From positions 1 to 39,235 of the forward strand of contig NZ_VCKY01000089.1 of assembly GCF_005889735.1 (NCBI RefSeq): a DNA stretch of 39,235 nt, in the 5' to 3' direction. Of the stretch, positions 16,452 to 24,646 are shown one piece after another (positions within the stretch are counted from its first letter, which is position 1; each line of letters opens with the position of its first letter). The stretch comes from Nonomuraea turkmeniaca. GTDB lineage: Bacteria; Actinomycetota; Actinomycetes; Streptosporangiales; Streptosporangiaceae. A model generated the notes under the pieces. That model was not told where the DNA came from. It searched no databases and saw only the letters and a program-made list of their open reading frames with translations. Made by a program: the position numbers and the translations under genes.

Positions 16452-18444
16452 GCTCAATCTCCACGTTTCCGTATGTGTCCACAGTCGCGGTGAAGCCGGG
16501 GTGGATGGGGATCGTGGAGCCGTACTCCTCGATCACGGCCGGGCCCGACACCTTGGCGCCGGCGCCGAGAGCGGCCCGCTGGTGGATCGGGGTGTCGCGG
16601 GTCTCGTCGAAGTGCACCGGACGGACGGAGGTGGCGCCCGGGCCCGGCTTGTCCAGGGGGCGGATGACCGGGCGGGTGATGGGGCCGATGCCGGAGACGC
16701 GCAGGTTCACCCATTCGACGCCGTGGCGGGGATCGTCGCGGTAGGCGTACCCGTAGAGCTTCTCGTGGGCCTCGTGGAAGCGGCCGATCACCTCGGCGTG
16801 CCAGTCGGCGTCGATCTCGCCCGCCGGGGCGGGGACGCGGACCTCGTAGCCCTGGCCGTAGTACCGCAGGTCGGCGCTGCGGACGTAGACGGGGTCGTCG
16901 AAGCCCTCGCGGTCCAGCGCCTCGCCCGCCTGATGCTCCAGGTCGTGGAAGATCTCGGCGGCCTTGCCGAGGGACAGATCGCGGGTGACGTACGTGCGGA
17001 CGTAGTCGTTCTTGACGTCCACCGTGAGCAGCCCGAACGCTGAAACGTTCCCAGGGTCGCGCGGGATGACGACCGACGGCAGCCCCAGGATGTCGATCAG
17101 CCGGCACGCCAGCAGCGGCCCGGACCCGCCGAACGTCACCAGGGGGAAGTCCCGCACGTCCAGCCCCCGCTTGACGGTGAGCTGCCGGATCGCGTTGCTC
17201 TGGTTGAACGCGCTGATCTCGAGGATCCCGGTGGCCGTGCGCTCGGGAGTGAGTCCGAGCTTGTCGGCCAGGTCCTCGATGCCGGTGCGAGCGGCGTCGG
17301 CGTTCAGCGGGATCTCCCCGCCGAGCAGGTGCGGCGGGATGCGGCCGAGGAACACGTGCGCGTCGGTGACGGTCACCTCCGTTCCGCCCTTGCCGTAGCA
17401 GAGCGGCCCCGGGTCGGCGCCGGCGGACCTGGGCCCGACCTTGAGCGTGCCTTCGGGCGAGATCCAGGCGATCGAGCCGCCGCCCGCGCCGACCGTGATG
17501 ATGTCGATCATCGGGATCTTGCACGGGTAGCGGCCGATGGCGCCCTCGGTGGTGATGGACGGCTCGCCGTCGATCACCACGGCCACGTCGGTCGAGGTGC
17601 CGCCGCCGTCCAGCGTGATCACGGACTTGTGCCCGGCCGTGGAGGCGATGAGCGCCGCGCCGAGCGCGCCCGCCGCCGGCCCGGACAGCACGGTGGTGAT
17701 CGGCTGGTTGACGACCTCGCGGGCCGACAGGATGCCGCCGTTGGACTTCATGACGGAGAACGGCCGGCCCAGGCGGTGGGACAGGCTGGCGATGTAGCCG
17801 CGCATGGCGGGTTTGACGGCGGCGTCGACGAGGGTGGTGACGGAGCGCTCGTACTCGCGGTACTCGCGCAGCACGTCGCTCGACAACGAGATCACCGCCT
17901 CCGGGTGCTCGCGCCACAACACCTCGCGCATGCGGCGTTCGTGGTCGGGGTTGGCGTAGGCGTGCAGGAAGCACACGCCGATCGCGGTGATGCCCTTGCT
18001 CTTGAACCAGCGGGCCACCTCGACGGCCTGCTCCTCGGAGAATGGCCACACCTCGTTGCCCAGGTGGTCCAGCCGCCCGCCGACGGTCTTCACCAGGTGC
18101 ACGGGAACGATCCTGGGCGGCTTGACCCAGAAATAGGAGTTGCCGTAGCCGTCGGGCACGCTCTGCCTGGCGATCTCCAGGATGAACTCGAAGCCCTCGG
18201 TCGTGACGAACCCGAGGTTCGCGATCCGGTCCTCGAGCAGCTGATTGGTGGCCACCGTGGTGCCGTGCACGATCGATCCGACGTCGAACTCGCCCAGCTT
18301 CGCGATGCCCGCGAGGAACCCGTCCGCCGGGTTGGCGGGGGTCGAAGGGGTCTTCGTGGTGAGGATCTCACCGGTCTGCTCATCCACCGCTACCACGTCG
18401 GTGAATGTGCCTCCGGTGTCCACTCCGATACGGACGCTACGCAT
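16444..18444 (-). CDS. hyuA: Hydantoinase A / oxoprolinase-type ATP-dependent subunit
   Basis: A 666-aa ASKHA-fold ATPase subunit. RIGVDTGGTFTDVVAVDE (residues 4-21) is the phosphate-binding motif. Later motifs are STVHGTT-like SIVHGTTVATNQLLE, VLSGPAAGALGA, VITLDGGGTSTDVAVV and ITVGAGGGSIAWI. It phosphorylates or activates the substrate for the HyuB partner. ATG 18444 has GAGGAG just upstream, within the end of the small membrane-protein gene six bases away, so three genes form one operon. Length is normal for the class that excludes the fused eukaryotic oxoprolinase. Substrate unknown: cyclic amide, ketone or oxoproline. Confidence 0.9.
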   Translation of the reverse strand: MRSVRIGVDTGGTFTDVVAVDEQTGEILTTKTPSTPANPADGFLAGIAKLGEFDVGSIVHGTTVATNQLLEDRIANLGFVTTEGFEFILEIARQSVPDGYGNSYFWVKPPRIVPVHLVKTVGGRLDHLGNEVWPFSEEQAVEVARWFKSKGITAIGVCFLHAYANPDHERRMREVLWREHPEAVISLSSDVLREYREYERSVTTLVDAAVKPAMRGYIASLSHRLGRPFSVMKSNGGILSAREVVNQPITTVLSGPAAGALGAALIASTAGHKSVITLDGGGTSTDVAVVIDGEPSITTEGAIGRYPCKIPMIDIITVGAGGGSIAWISPEGTLKVGPRSAGADPGPLCYGKGGTEVTVTDAHVFLGRIPPHLLGGEIPLNADAARTGIEDLADKLGLTPERTATGILEISAFNQSNAIRQLTVKRGLDVRDFPLVTFGGSGPLLACRLIDILGLPSVVIPRDPGNVSAFGLLTVDVKNDYVRTYVTRDLSLGKAAEIFHDLEHQAGEALDREGFDDPVYVRSADLRYYGQGYEVRVPAPAGEIDADWHAEVIGRFHEAHEKLYGYAYRDDPRHGVEWVNLRVSGIGPITRPVIRPLDKPGPGATSVRPVHFDETRDTPIHQRAALGAGAKVSGPAVIEEYGSTIPIHPGFTATVDTYGNVEIERD

Positions 18445-18450
18445 GGCTCC

Positions 18451-18822
18451 TCAGCTTCGGCGTCGGCCGAGCACTTCGTCGATGACTCGGGGCGCGTTCT
18501 CGGTGCCGACATAGGCCGCCAGGCGCACCACCATCTCTTGAGATCGGGCGAGCTCGGCCTCCACCCGCGCTTTACCCGACTGACCCGCCTGCACCCCGAA
18601 ATATGCTCCGATGATGGTACCGATCACTCCGGCCACACCAGCGAACAGCGGGGCGAACTCGCCGGTGGCGAACACGGCGGCGCCGAAGGCGACCAAGACC
18701 GCGACGATGCCCGTCACCACGACGAGGAAACCGTAACGCCATCGGGTGGCGTCGGCCTGGGCGGCCGTGAGGTCGTCCTGCTTCATCATGGCGTCGAGCG
18801 ACGGTGGTTTATCGGTGACCAC
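18451..18822 (-). CDS. Small two-helix membrane protein heading the hyuAB operon
   Basis: A 123-aa protein with membrane helices at about residues 30-53 and 56-78 and a charged, probably helical C-terminal tail (KARVEAELARSQEMVVRLAAYV). GTG 18822 has a perfect AGGAGG (18827-18832, opposite strand) four bases upstream; the frame continues further upstream but that part is probably non-coding. It lies six bases from hyuA, so it should be co-transcribed. I recognise no family. It could anchor or assist uptake for the HyuAB reaction, but that is only positional inference. Confidence 0.7.
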   Translation of the reverse strand: MVTDKPPSLDAMMKQDDLTAAQADATRWRYGFLVVVTGIVAVLVAFGAAVFATGEFAPLFAGVAGVIGTIIGAYFGVQAGQSGKARVEAELARSQEMVVRLAAYVGTENAPRVIDEVLGRRRS

Positions 18823-18883
18823 AGTTCCTCCTGAAACCTCAGGGGGAAAATGTCCCACGAGGTCATGGAACAAGCCAAGCCGC

Positions 18884-18897
18884 TAAGCTGGCGGCCC
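18884..18897 (+). promoter_or_regulatory. Possible leaderless -10 box for thymidine kinase
   Basis: TAAGCT (18884-18889) lies 8 bases before GTG 18898. No -35 is seen. It competes with a GGGGG Shine-Dalgarno-like stretch before ATG 18850. Confidence 0.35.
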
Positions 18898-19548
18898 GTG
18901 ACCGAATCGTCTGCCTTGTCTGCCGTACCGTCTTCCGCCAGGGACGCTGTACTGAAGTTCTACTTCGGCCCCATGGACTGCGGGAAGTCGACGCTCGCGC
19001 TTCAGATGAACTACAACCACGGACGGCAGGGGCGGCGGGGCCTGGTGCTGACCAAGCACGACCGCTCGGGCGGGCCGAAGGTCACCAGCCGGATCGGGCT
19101 CGGTCTCGAGGCCATCGAGGTGGACGACTCCCTCGACCTGGTACGGCTGGTGACGGGGTTGCACGACCGGGTCGACTACCTGATCTGCGACGAGGCGTGC
19201 TTCTACACGGTCGAGCAGATCGAGCAGCTGGCGGACCTGGTGGACGAGCACGGCGTGGACGTGTACGCGTTCGGGCTGGCCTCCGACTTCCGTTCCGTCA
19301 TGTTCCCGGCGGCGCAGCGGCTGTTCGAGCTGGCCGACGAGGTGTGCCGGCTGCAGGTCGAGGTGCTGTGCTGGTGCGGGCGGCCCGGGCAGCTGAACGC
19401 CAGGGTCGTGGGCGGGTCGATGGTGCGGACCGGCGAGCAGGTGGTGATCGGTGACACCGATGCCTCACCCGTCCGCTACCAGGTGCTCTGCCGCCGCCAC
19501 CACCGCGCCGGGCTGCTGGGCGAGGGCTCATCCCATTGGCCGGCCTGA
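18898..19548 (+). CDS. tdk: Thymidine kinase (type II, tetrameric class)
   Basis: Salvage kinase that makes dTMP from thymidine. The Walker A loop FGPMDCGKSTLAL is at residues 23-35; DYLICDEACFYTVEQIEQLA carries the Walker B Asp and catalytic Glu; AFGLASDFR is the following strand. Zinc Cys residues are CWCG and CRRHH. The thymidine-binding lasso loop is the stretch after NARVVGGSMVRTGEQVVIGD. Length is 216 aa from GTG 18898. ATG 18850 in the same frame would add 16 residues and has a nearby G-rich stretch, so the start is uncertain. It is transcribed divergently from the hyuAB operon. Confidence 0.9.
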   Translation: MTESSALSAVPSSARDAVLKFYFGPMDCGKSTLALQMNYNHGRQGRRGLVLTKHDRSGGPKVTSRIGLGLEAIEVDDSLDLVRLVTGLHDRVDYLICDEACFYTVEQIEQLADLVDEHGVDVYAFGLASDFRSVMFPAAQRLFELADEVCRLQVEVLCWCGRPGQLNARVVGGSMVRTGEQVVIGDTDASPVRYQVLCRRHHRAGLLGEGSSHWPA

Positions 19549-19572
19549 CCGGAGCGACCGGCCGGGCCGCGA

Positions 19573-19983
19573 TCAGCCGATAAGGCGGTCCAGGAGGTCC
19601 CTGAGCAGCTGGGCGTCGTCTTCCGGCAGTCCGGCCAGGAACGCCTCCTCGGCGGCGTCCACGGCCCGTAAGGCCCCGTCCAGGGTCTCACGGCCGTGCT
19701 CGGTCAGCTCCACGATGTTCCTGCGCCGGTCGCCCGGATCCGGGCGGCGCCCGACCAGCTTCTTCCGCTCCAGCGCGTCCACCAGGCTCACCATCGTGGT
19801 CCGGTCGATCCGCAGCCGCTGGGCCGCCTCCAGCTGCGACAGCGGCTCCGCCACGCCCAGCACCGACAGCACGGCGAACTCCCGCCCGTCGATGCCGTAC
19901 GGCTCCAGCGCGGGGCCCGTCAGCTCGGCCAAGCGCAGGCTGGCGTGCTTGAACAGGTAACCAAGGCGACGGCGTCTCGACAC
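19573..19983 (-). CDS. MarR family transcriptional regulator
   Basis: A 136-aa winged-helix repressor. The sequence SVLGVAEPLSQLEAAQRLRIDRTTMVSLVDALERKKLVGRRPDPGDRRRNIVELTEHG carries the recognition helix (DRTTMVSLVDALE) and the basic wing (DPGDRRRNIV) that define MarR. The flanking helices form the dimerisation domain. GTG 19983 is the start. It converges on thymidine kinase (24-bp gap) and is 54 bp from the next minus-strand gene. The effector and targets cannot be told; nearby genes give no clear hint. Confidence 0.9.
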   Translation of the reverse strand: MSRRRRLGYLFKHASLRLAELTGPALEPYGIDGREFAVLSVLGVAEPLSQLEAAQRLRIDRTTMVSLVDALERKKLVGRRPDPGDRRRNIVELTEHGRETLDGALRAVDAAEEAFLAGLPEDDAQLLRDLLDRLIG

Positions 19984-20037
19984 ACGCCGATTCTCACACG
20001 ACTTCTCACGACGACGGGGGCCGGGGATTCCCGCCGG

Positions 20038-20934
20038 TCAGCCCGCGGCCAGCTCCTCCAGCCGGTACGGCAGATAGGCCGAGTCGTCCACCAGCGCCGA
20101 CGCGCCGCGCCACCACCCGAACCACTCGCCGCTGCGCCACATCCAGTCCACCCGCTCGATGGCGGCCACCACGTCACCGACCGTCTCCCAGCGCTCACCG
20201 AGCTGCTCGCGGGAGGCGCCGTGCCGCAGGGCCCAGGCTCGCAGGATGCCCACGGCGGCGGCGGGCACCTCGCGGGCGTACGGGTCGGGGCTCTCCCCGG
20301 GCAGCCGGTGCGGACCGAGCCCGGCCGCCACCCCCCAGCTCCACTGCGCCTCGGCGGGGCGCGAGTAGCGCAAGGAGTGGAAGTCGAGATTGGATCCCAG
20401 ATCCTCGTCGGGCCGCCGGGTGACGACCGCGTCGAGCCGGCCGCCGGCGTCGAAGTGCACCACCAGGCGCTGCCCCGGCTTGACGCCCGGCGGCAGGTCG
20501 AACCGGTCCTCGGCCTGCCACGAGTTGAGGTCCACCTGGGCGACGGCCTGACCCCACAGCTGGTCGGCGGCGTCGTCGGAGATCCAGGCGGCCAGCATCT
20601 CCAGCGCGGTCAGGTCGGTCCACGGCTCGATCGCGACGGCCGTGCGGACCACCTCGTCCGGCGGCGGCAGCTTGCCGCCCCTGGACCGCGCCCACCAGTC
20701 CGCGCCCAGCTCCCGGGTGCCGACCAGCAGCGCGGCGATGGCGGCCAGCTCGGCCGACCGCCTGGTGAGCGAGGCGCCGAGGGCCAGTTCGAGCATGCGG
20801 TCGGTGCGCTCGTCCCCGAGCACGGGGCGCACGTCATTGATCAGGGTCTCGGCGGTGGGGCGCTCCTCGCCGAGCAGGTTGCGTACGATTCGCCTGGCTT
20901 CTGTCCGTGCGTCCTCCGCGTGTGCCTGCCGCAT
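20038..20934 (-). CDS. Hypothetical protein, unrecognised
   Basis: About 298 aa, soluble, no signal peptide or membrane helix. It is rich in Trp (for example ERVDWMWRSGEWFGWWRG near the C-terminus) and acidic residues. I recognise no domain. I prefer ATG 20934, which follows a TAGCGT box (20942-20947, minus strand) by 7 bases; GTG 20943 in frame is an alternative. The codon bias is typical of the window, so it is a genuine gene. Confidence 0.7.
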   Translation of the reverse strand: MRQAHAEDARTEARRIVRNLLGEERPTAETLINDVRPVLGDERTDRMLELALGASLTRRSAELAAIAALLVGTRELGADWWARSRGGKLPPPDEVVRTAVAIEPWTDLTALEMLAAWISDDAADQLWGQAVAQVDLNSWQAEDRFDLPPGVKPGQRLVVHFDAGGRLDAVVTRRPDEDLGSNLDFHSLRYSRPAEAQWSWGVAAGLGPHRLPGESPDPYAREVPAAAVGILRAWALRHGASREQLGERWETVGDVVAAIERVDWMWRSGEWFGWWRGASALVDDSAYLPYRLEELAAG

Positions 20935-20941
20935 ACCCGCC

Positions 20942-20947
20942 ACGCTA
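20942..20947 (-). promoter_or_regulatory. Possible leaderless -10 box for the 20934 start
   Basis: TAGCGT on the minus strand, 7 bases before ATG 20934. No -35 or Shine-Dalgarno is visible. Confidence 0.35.
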
Positions 20948-21024
20948 CGCCTGGAGATCCTTTTCCGCGAGCCCCAGCCGCCCCACCTGCGCTGTGGCCG
21001 CGCGGCGTGCGTGCAGGCGGGCGC

Positions 21025-21750
21025 TCAGGAGCGGCGGGAGGCGCGACCGAGGACCCAGCCGATCGCGACGCTCGTGAGCGCGATGCCCGCTCCCATGCCG
21101 AAGGACGCCAGCATCACCCACGGCCGCGTCTCGGTGTGCCGTTTGGGGGGCCGCTCGTAAACGGCCCCGACGGCACCGGCCTCGCCGGCCGCACCGGTGC
21201 GCTCGCCCGCCGCCGGCGCACCCGGCACAGCGCTCGCCGGGACGGCGGCCCCGTCCGCAGCGGAGACCAGACCCGGAGCGAGATCGGGAGCCGGTCCGGG
21301 CGCTGGAGCCGCCGGCGCGCGCAAATGGTCCTCCACCGCAGCGAAGAACTCGCCCGCCGTCCGCTTGGCCACCGATCCGAGCATGCGCTGCCCGACCCCG
21401 CCGATCATCCCGCCGATCACGGCGTCCGCGTCGTAGTCGACCCGGGTCCCGCCGTCGATCTCGCTCAGCCGTAGCTGGACGGTCGCGTCCACCGTTCCGG
21501 GCGCGCCCTGCCCCCGGGCCTTGAGCGTGAAGCTCTCCGGCGCCAGCGGATCCGCCAGCGCGACCTCCCCCTGGTAGACGCCCTTGATGGACGCCACCCC
21601 CGCGTTGACCGTCATCTTGTAGGTGTTCACTGCGACCGCCTCTAGACGCTCGCAGCCAGGGATGGTCCGCACCAGCACTGCCGGGTCCTGGAGCGCCGCC
21701 CACACTTGATCCCGCTGAACGCCGATCACGGCGCTGCCCGCCACTTTCAT
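21025..21750 (-). CDS. CoxG-like SRPBCC protein with C-terminal membrane anchor
   Basis: Residues 1-145 form a CoxG/SRPBCC domain (MKVAGSAVIGVQRDQVWAALQDPAVLVRTIPGCERLE, then YDADAVIGGMIGGVGQRMLGSVAKRTAGEFFAAVE). Next comes an Ala/Pro/Gly-rich linker (~145-205) and one membrane helix (~213-235) with a short basic tail. CoxG recruits carbon monoxide dehydrogenase to the membrane in carboxydotrophs. No Cox-type molybdenum hydroxylase genes are in the window, so this one may serve an enzyme encoded elsewhere. ATG 21750 follows TAGAGT by exactly 6 bases. Confidence 0.85.
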   Translation of the reverse strand: MKVAGSAVIGVQRDQVWAALQDPAVLVRTIPGCERLEAVAVNTYKMTVNAGVASIKGVYQGEVALADPLAPESFTLKARGQGAPGTVDATVQLRLSEIDGGTRVDYDADAVIGGMIGGVGQRMLGSVAKRTAGEFFAAVEDHLRAPAAPAPGPAPDLAPGLVSAADGAAVPASAVPGAPAAGERTGAAGEAGAVGAVYERPPKRHTETRPWVMLASFGMGAGIALTSVAIGWVLGRASRRS

Positions 21751-21756
21751 CCCGCC

Positions 21757-21762
21757 ACTCTA
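21757..21762 (-). promoter_or_regulatory. Leaderless -10 box for the CoxG-like gene
   Basis: TAGAGT on the minus strand, exactly 6 bases before ATG 21750. It is identical to the box before the nitrilase gene. Confidence 0.45.
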
Positions 21763-21944
21763 AGAGTCATCCTCTTGGATCGGGATAGTCCTGCGGTCGA
21801 ACGCGTCTGCCCGGCATGGTCCGCGTGACAGGGATTCCCCCGAGCCGGTGCCTTGTCGCGACGCCATCGCCGAACACGTCACCTGGCGCGTCCCTCCAGA
21901 AAGTCTCCCCATAGCCGCTCTGCCCCAGCAGTCCGAAGCCGGCG

Positions 21945-22165
21945 AGTCTCGACGGCAGCACCACCCTCTACTTCGGCTCCATGGAGATCAAGGCCTCGGC
22001 GGCCAGGCCGGCGCCACCCGCTACTACACCAGCGCGGACGGTGCCGCCATCGCCGTGCGCAACGCCTCAGGAATCACCTGGCTCGGCTCCGGCTGCACCG
22101 CTTCCACCCAGGTAGCCGTCCACGACACCGCCGGCACCATCAGCGGTGAACGCTACCTGCCCTAA
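21945..22165 (+). pseudogene. Rhs-repeat protein relic
   Basis: Translation from 21945 gives SLDGSTTLYFGSMEIKA. After a frame change near 22000 it gives ATRYYTSADGAAIAVRNA, then GITWLGSG, then TQVAVHDTAGTISGERYLP and a stop. This order (TxYYxxADGxxIAVR, GxTWLxxD, a TQxAVxxTxG strand, RYLPFG) is the conserved Rhs core just before the toxin junction. The frameshift and early stop show decay. Flanking DNA (21766-21944) has no recognisable gene. Confidence 0.55.
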
Positions 22166-22235
22166 GGTCCACGCCGTGGAAATATGCGCATGGCCGATGG
22201 TTGGCGCACTGAGGCAAGGGCGGGAGACTTAAGAC

Positions 22236-22570
22236 GTGCTCGCCACCTGGGCGCCTCGCCAACCCACTGACCGACCAGCTCGATCTGCGGCCCTGGCCGA
22301 GGTGCCGGGTACGCTGGCCGACCCGCGCAGCCGCCGGGGACGCCGCTGCCTGCGTTATCCCCGCTCGCTGTACTCGGCGGAGCAACATCTCTGGCCAAGA
22401 TCATCCGCATCATCGCCGGATACGACCCAGACCTGCGCACCCGAGCCGGGTTACCCGGCACGCCACGACTGGCCGCCAGCGCCCGGGACGGCTCCTCGCC
22501 CGCCTGGACGGCGCCGCCTTCGACACCGCCACCTGCGGCTACCTGGCTTCGCTCGCCGCTCGAGGATATT
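22236..22570 (+). mobile_element. Transposase relic, probably ISAs1-like
   Basis: Three successive frames carry parts of one transposase N-terminus: PGTLADPRSRRGRRC (from 22236), then LAVLGGATSLAKIIRII and AGYDPDLRTRAGLPGTPRL (from 22352), then RLLARLDGAAFDTATCGYLA (from 22489). The DPRxRRGxR start and the RLLARLDGxAFDTAxxxYL helix fit actinobacterial ISAs1-type transposases. The DDE catalytic part is missing and no terminal inverted repeats are visible. The rest of 22570-22700 shows no gene. Confidence 0.5.
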
Positions 22571-22700
22571 TGTCATCAGCCACAGCGGCGGTCCAAGGCC
22601 GTTCATCGACGACGGCGTATCCGGCCGTCCGCGATCGCACAGCGCCTGGCTCCGGGAACGCGGACGCACGTAAAGCCGGGTCTTTCGCGCTACGGGAGTT

Positions 22701-23642
22701 TCAGTGCCCGGGGCGGACCGTTGCGGTCTCGTCCACGCCGGTGGCGCACAGGATCCACTCCAGGACGGAGGGGTGTTCCGGGCGCCAGCCGAGTTCGGTC
22801 CTGGGGGCGTGGCCGCGGACCCTGCTGTTCGACCCAAGGGCGTACACGGCAGGTTCGTAGCCCCATATCTCGATGGCGGCCGTGACATCCATGGATTCCG
22901 GCCCGGGAACGCCCAGCGCGGACGCGATGGCGGCGGTGATGTCCTTGAACCTGGCTTCCCCGTTCTCCACGAAGAAGAACGAACCGGGTGCGGCCGAGTG
23001 GAGCGCCCGGACGTAGAGGTCGCAGGCGTCGTCCACATGCACGTTGGACCAGATGTTCTCACCCGGGCCGATGTGCCGGGCGACGCCGCTCTCCCGCGCC
23101 GCGCGTACGAGCCGGGGGATCTGGACGCTGTCCGGGTTCAGCCCGGTGCCGGTCCCGTACACCATCGTGTTGCATAGGACCACCGACCGCACACCGAGAT
23201 CAGCTGCGGCCATCACGCGCCTGTCGAGTGCCACCCGCGCGGCCTTGTCCGGCGCGGGTGTCCAGGAAGTGCCCGGGGCGATGTCGGCCTCGGTGTACAC
23301 CTCCTCCTGTGGGTGCCCGTTCGAGGGCTCTCCGACGATGCTCGACCCGCTGGTGTGCAGGAACGGCTTGCCGGACCCGGTGAGGGCGCCGACGATGGCG
23401 GTCACCGCACCGACGTGGTCGCTGTCGGCGGCATTGACAACGGCGTCGGCGGCCTGTGACTCCTGTGCCAGCAGCATGTCGTCGTCGAGTGTGCCGGGCA
23501 CCGGGTCGACGCCGAGCGCGCGGAGAGCCTCGATCGTCTGAGGAGAGCGGGTGAGCCCGCGAACGTGGTGCCCGGCCTCGACGAGCCGCGTGGCGAGGGA
23601 TCCGCCAAGATATCCGGTCGCGCCGGTCAAAAAGATACGCAT
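22701..23642 (-). CDS. NAD-dependent epimerase/dehydratase-like SDR
   Basis: A 313-aa extended/atypical SDR. The nucleotide-binding motif GATGYLGGSLATRL lies at residues 7-20, and LTRSPQT follows the second strand. TSGSSIVG (~100) and a Tyr in TMVYGTGTG appear, but the usual YxxxK pair is not clear, so it may be an NmrA-like or non-canonical enzyme. ATG 23642 is preceded by a weak AAAGA; the longer frame upstream is probably non-coding. It is the last gene of the sugar cluster, 112 bp after the aldolase, in a gap that contains hairpins, so its expression may be partly separate. Substrate unknown. Confidence 0.8.
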   Translation of the reverse strand: MRIFLTGATGYLGGSLATRLVEAGHHVRGLTRSPQTIEALRALGVDPVPGTLDDDMLLAQESQAADAVVNAADSDHVGAVTAIVGALTGSGKPFLHTSGSSIVGEPSNGHPQEEVYTEADIAPGTSWTPAPDKAARVALDRRVMAAADLGVRSVVLCNTMVYGTGTGLNPDSVQIPRLVRAARESGVARHIGPGENIWSNVHVDDACDLYVRALHSAAPGSFFFVENGEARFKDITAAIASALGVPGPESMDVTAAIEIWGYEPAVYALGSNSRVRGHAPRTELGWRPEHPSVLEWILCATGVDETATVRPGH

Positions 23643-23678
23643 TAGAGGTTCTTTCTTCAGATGTCGGGACGTGTGGGC

Positions 23679-23693
23679 GCACCCTTCGGGTGC
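23679..23693. terminator. Hairpin between aldolase and SDR genes
   Basis: GCACCC, TTC, GGGTGC: a perfect 6-bp stem. A second, wider inverted repeat (CCACCGT 23696-23702 with ACGGTGG 23725-23731) is adjacent. There is no T-run; it may attenuate or stabilise the operon transcript. Confidence 0.35.
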
Positions 23694-23754
23694 CACCACC
23701 GTCGGCCTTACGGACTGCTCAGGTACGGTGGGGCTGCCCAGACCTGCCCACCGT

Positions 23755-24630
23755 TCACAGGCGGACGCCAGCCGCGTCGGCCGCGGGTTCCGGCGCGTTG
23801 TTGTCCTCAAGGATCTTCAGCGCGTCCGCGACGGACGTTTCCGGCGAGTGGACCAGGGCCATGAGCGCCCGCACCATGCGCTGCGGGCGGGGGTGCTGGA
23901 TGATGTTCCGTCCGTAGACGATGCCGGCAGCGCCCTGTTTCATGATCTCCGCGGTTCGAGCCAGGACCTCCTCGTCCGAAGCCCGGCCGCCACCGCGGAC
24001 GAGGACCGGGATGCCGGAGGCCGTCTCGACGACCTGGTGGAAGTCCGCCGGATCGGTACAGGGGTCGGCCTTGATGATGTCCGCACCCAGTTCGGCGGCC
24101 TGTCGGACCAGCGTCGTGATCTTCGTCAGGTCGCCGTCGACCATGTATCCGCCCTGAACATCGTTCGACGCCATGACAAGGGGTTCGACCATCAGCGGCA
24201 TCCCGGCGCTCTCACACTCGCGCTTCAGCCCGGCGACGTTCCGCACACACTGATGGTGCAGTTCCGGCTGGCCGGGAAGGAGAAGCAGGTTGACCACCAC
24301 GCACGCGGCATCGGCGGCTACCGCCAGGTCGACCGCAGCGTCCATGGCCTCGGAGAACAGATGGCGGGGAAGCGCCGGCCCGTAGACGTTCGACACGTCG
24401 CCGCGTAGTGCCAGGGCGGGCCGCCGCTTTCCTCGTACTCCGTCGAGCAGGCGTGCCATCCCGGGTGTCAACTGGATGGCGTCTGGTCCCGCTTCCACGA
24501 TGCGGGCCACCGCCGTGCGCATGTCCTCAATACCGCCGAGCAGCGAGAACTCGTTGGTCATGCCGTGGTCGAGGGCGACATCGAGGCATTTGCCGCTCTG
24601 TCCGAAGAAGCGGTCCAGTCGTGCTTTCAC
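23755..24630 (-). CDS. Class I aldolase, DhnA/LsrF-type family
   Basis: A 291-aa Schiff-base aldolase. CLDVALDHGMTNEFS is the N-terminal family motif; the likely Schiff-base Lys is in GADIIKADPCTD (~190); GGGRASDEEVLARTAEIMKQGAAGIVYGRNIIQHPRP forms the phosphate-binding end. The family (COG1830) includes archaeal fructose-bisphosphate aldolase, LsrF of AI-2 breakdown and other sugar-phosphate lyases. GTG 24630 has AGGAG six bases upstream, which fixes the start; the frame upstream of it is non-coding. It lies 16 bp after the VOC gene in the sugar operon and probably cleaves the phosphorylated ketose made by DhaK/DhaL. Confidence 0.85.
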   Translation of the reverse strand: MKARLDRFFGQSGKCLDVALDHGMTNEFSLLGGIEDMRTAVARIVEAGPDAIQLTPGMARLLDGVRGKRRPALALRGDVSNVYGPALPRHLFSEAMDAAVDLAVAADAACVVVNLLLLPGQPELHHQCVRNVAGLKRECESAGMPLMVEPLVMASNDVQGGYMVDGDLTKITTLVRQAAELGADIIKADPCTDPADFHQVVETASGIPVLVRGGGRASDEEVLARTAEIMKQGAAGIVYGRNIIQHPRPQRMVRALMALVHSPETSVADALKILEDNNAPEPAADAAGVRL

Positions 24631-24646
24631 GGATGACTCCTGCCGG

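Noticed and set aside
14631..16493. Long + strand open frame opposite hyuB
   Set aside because: Biased composition and no recognisable domain; hyuB is clearly coding on the minus strand.
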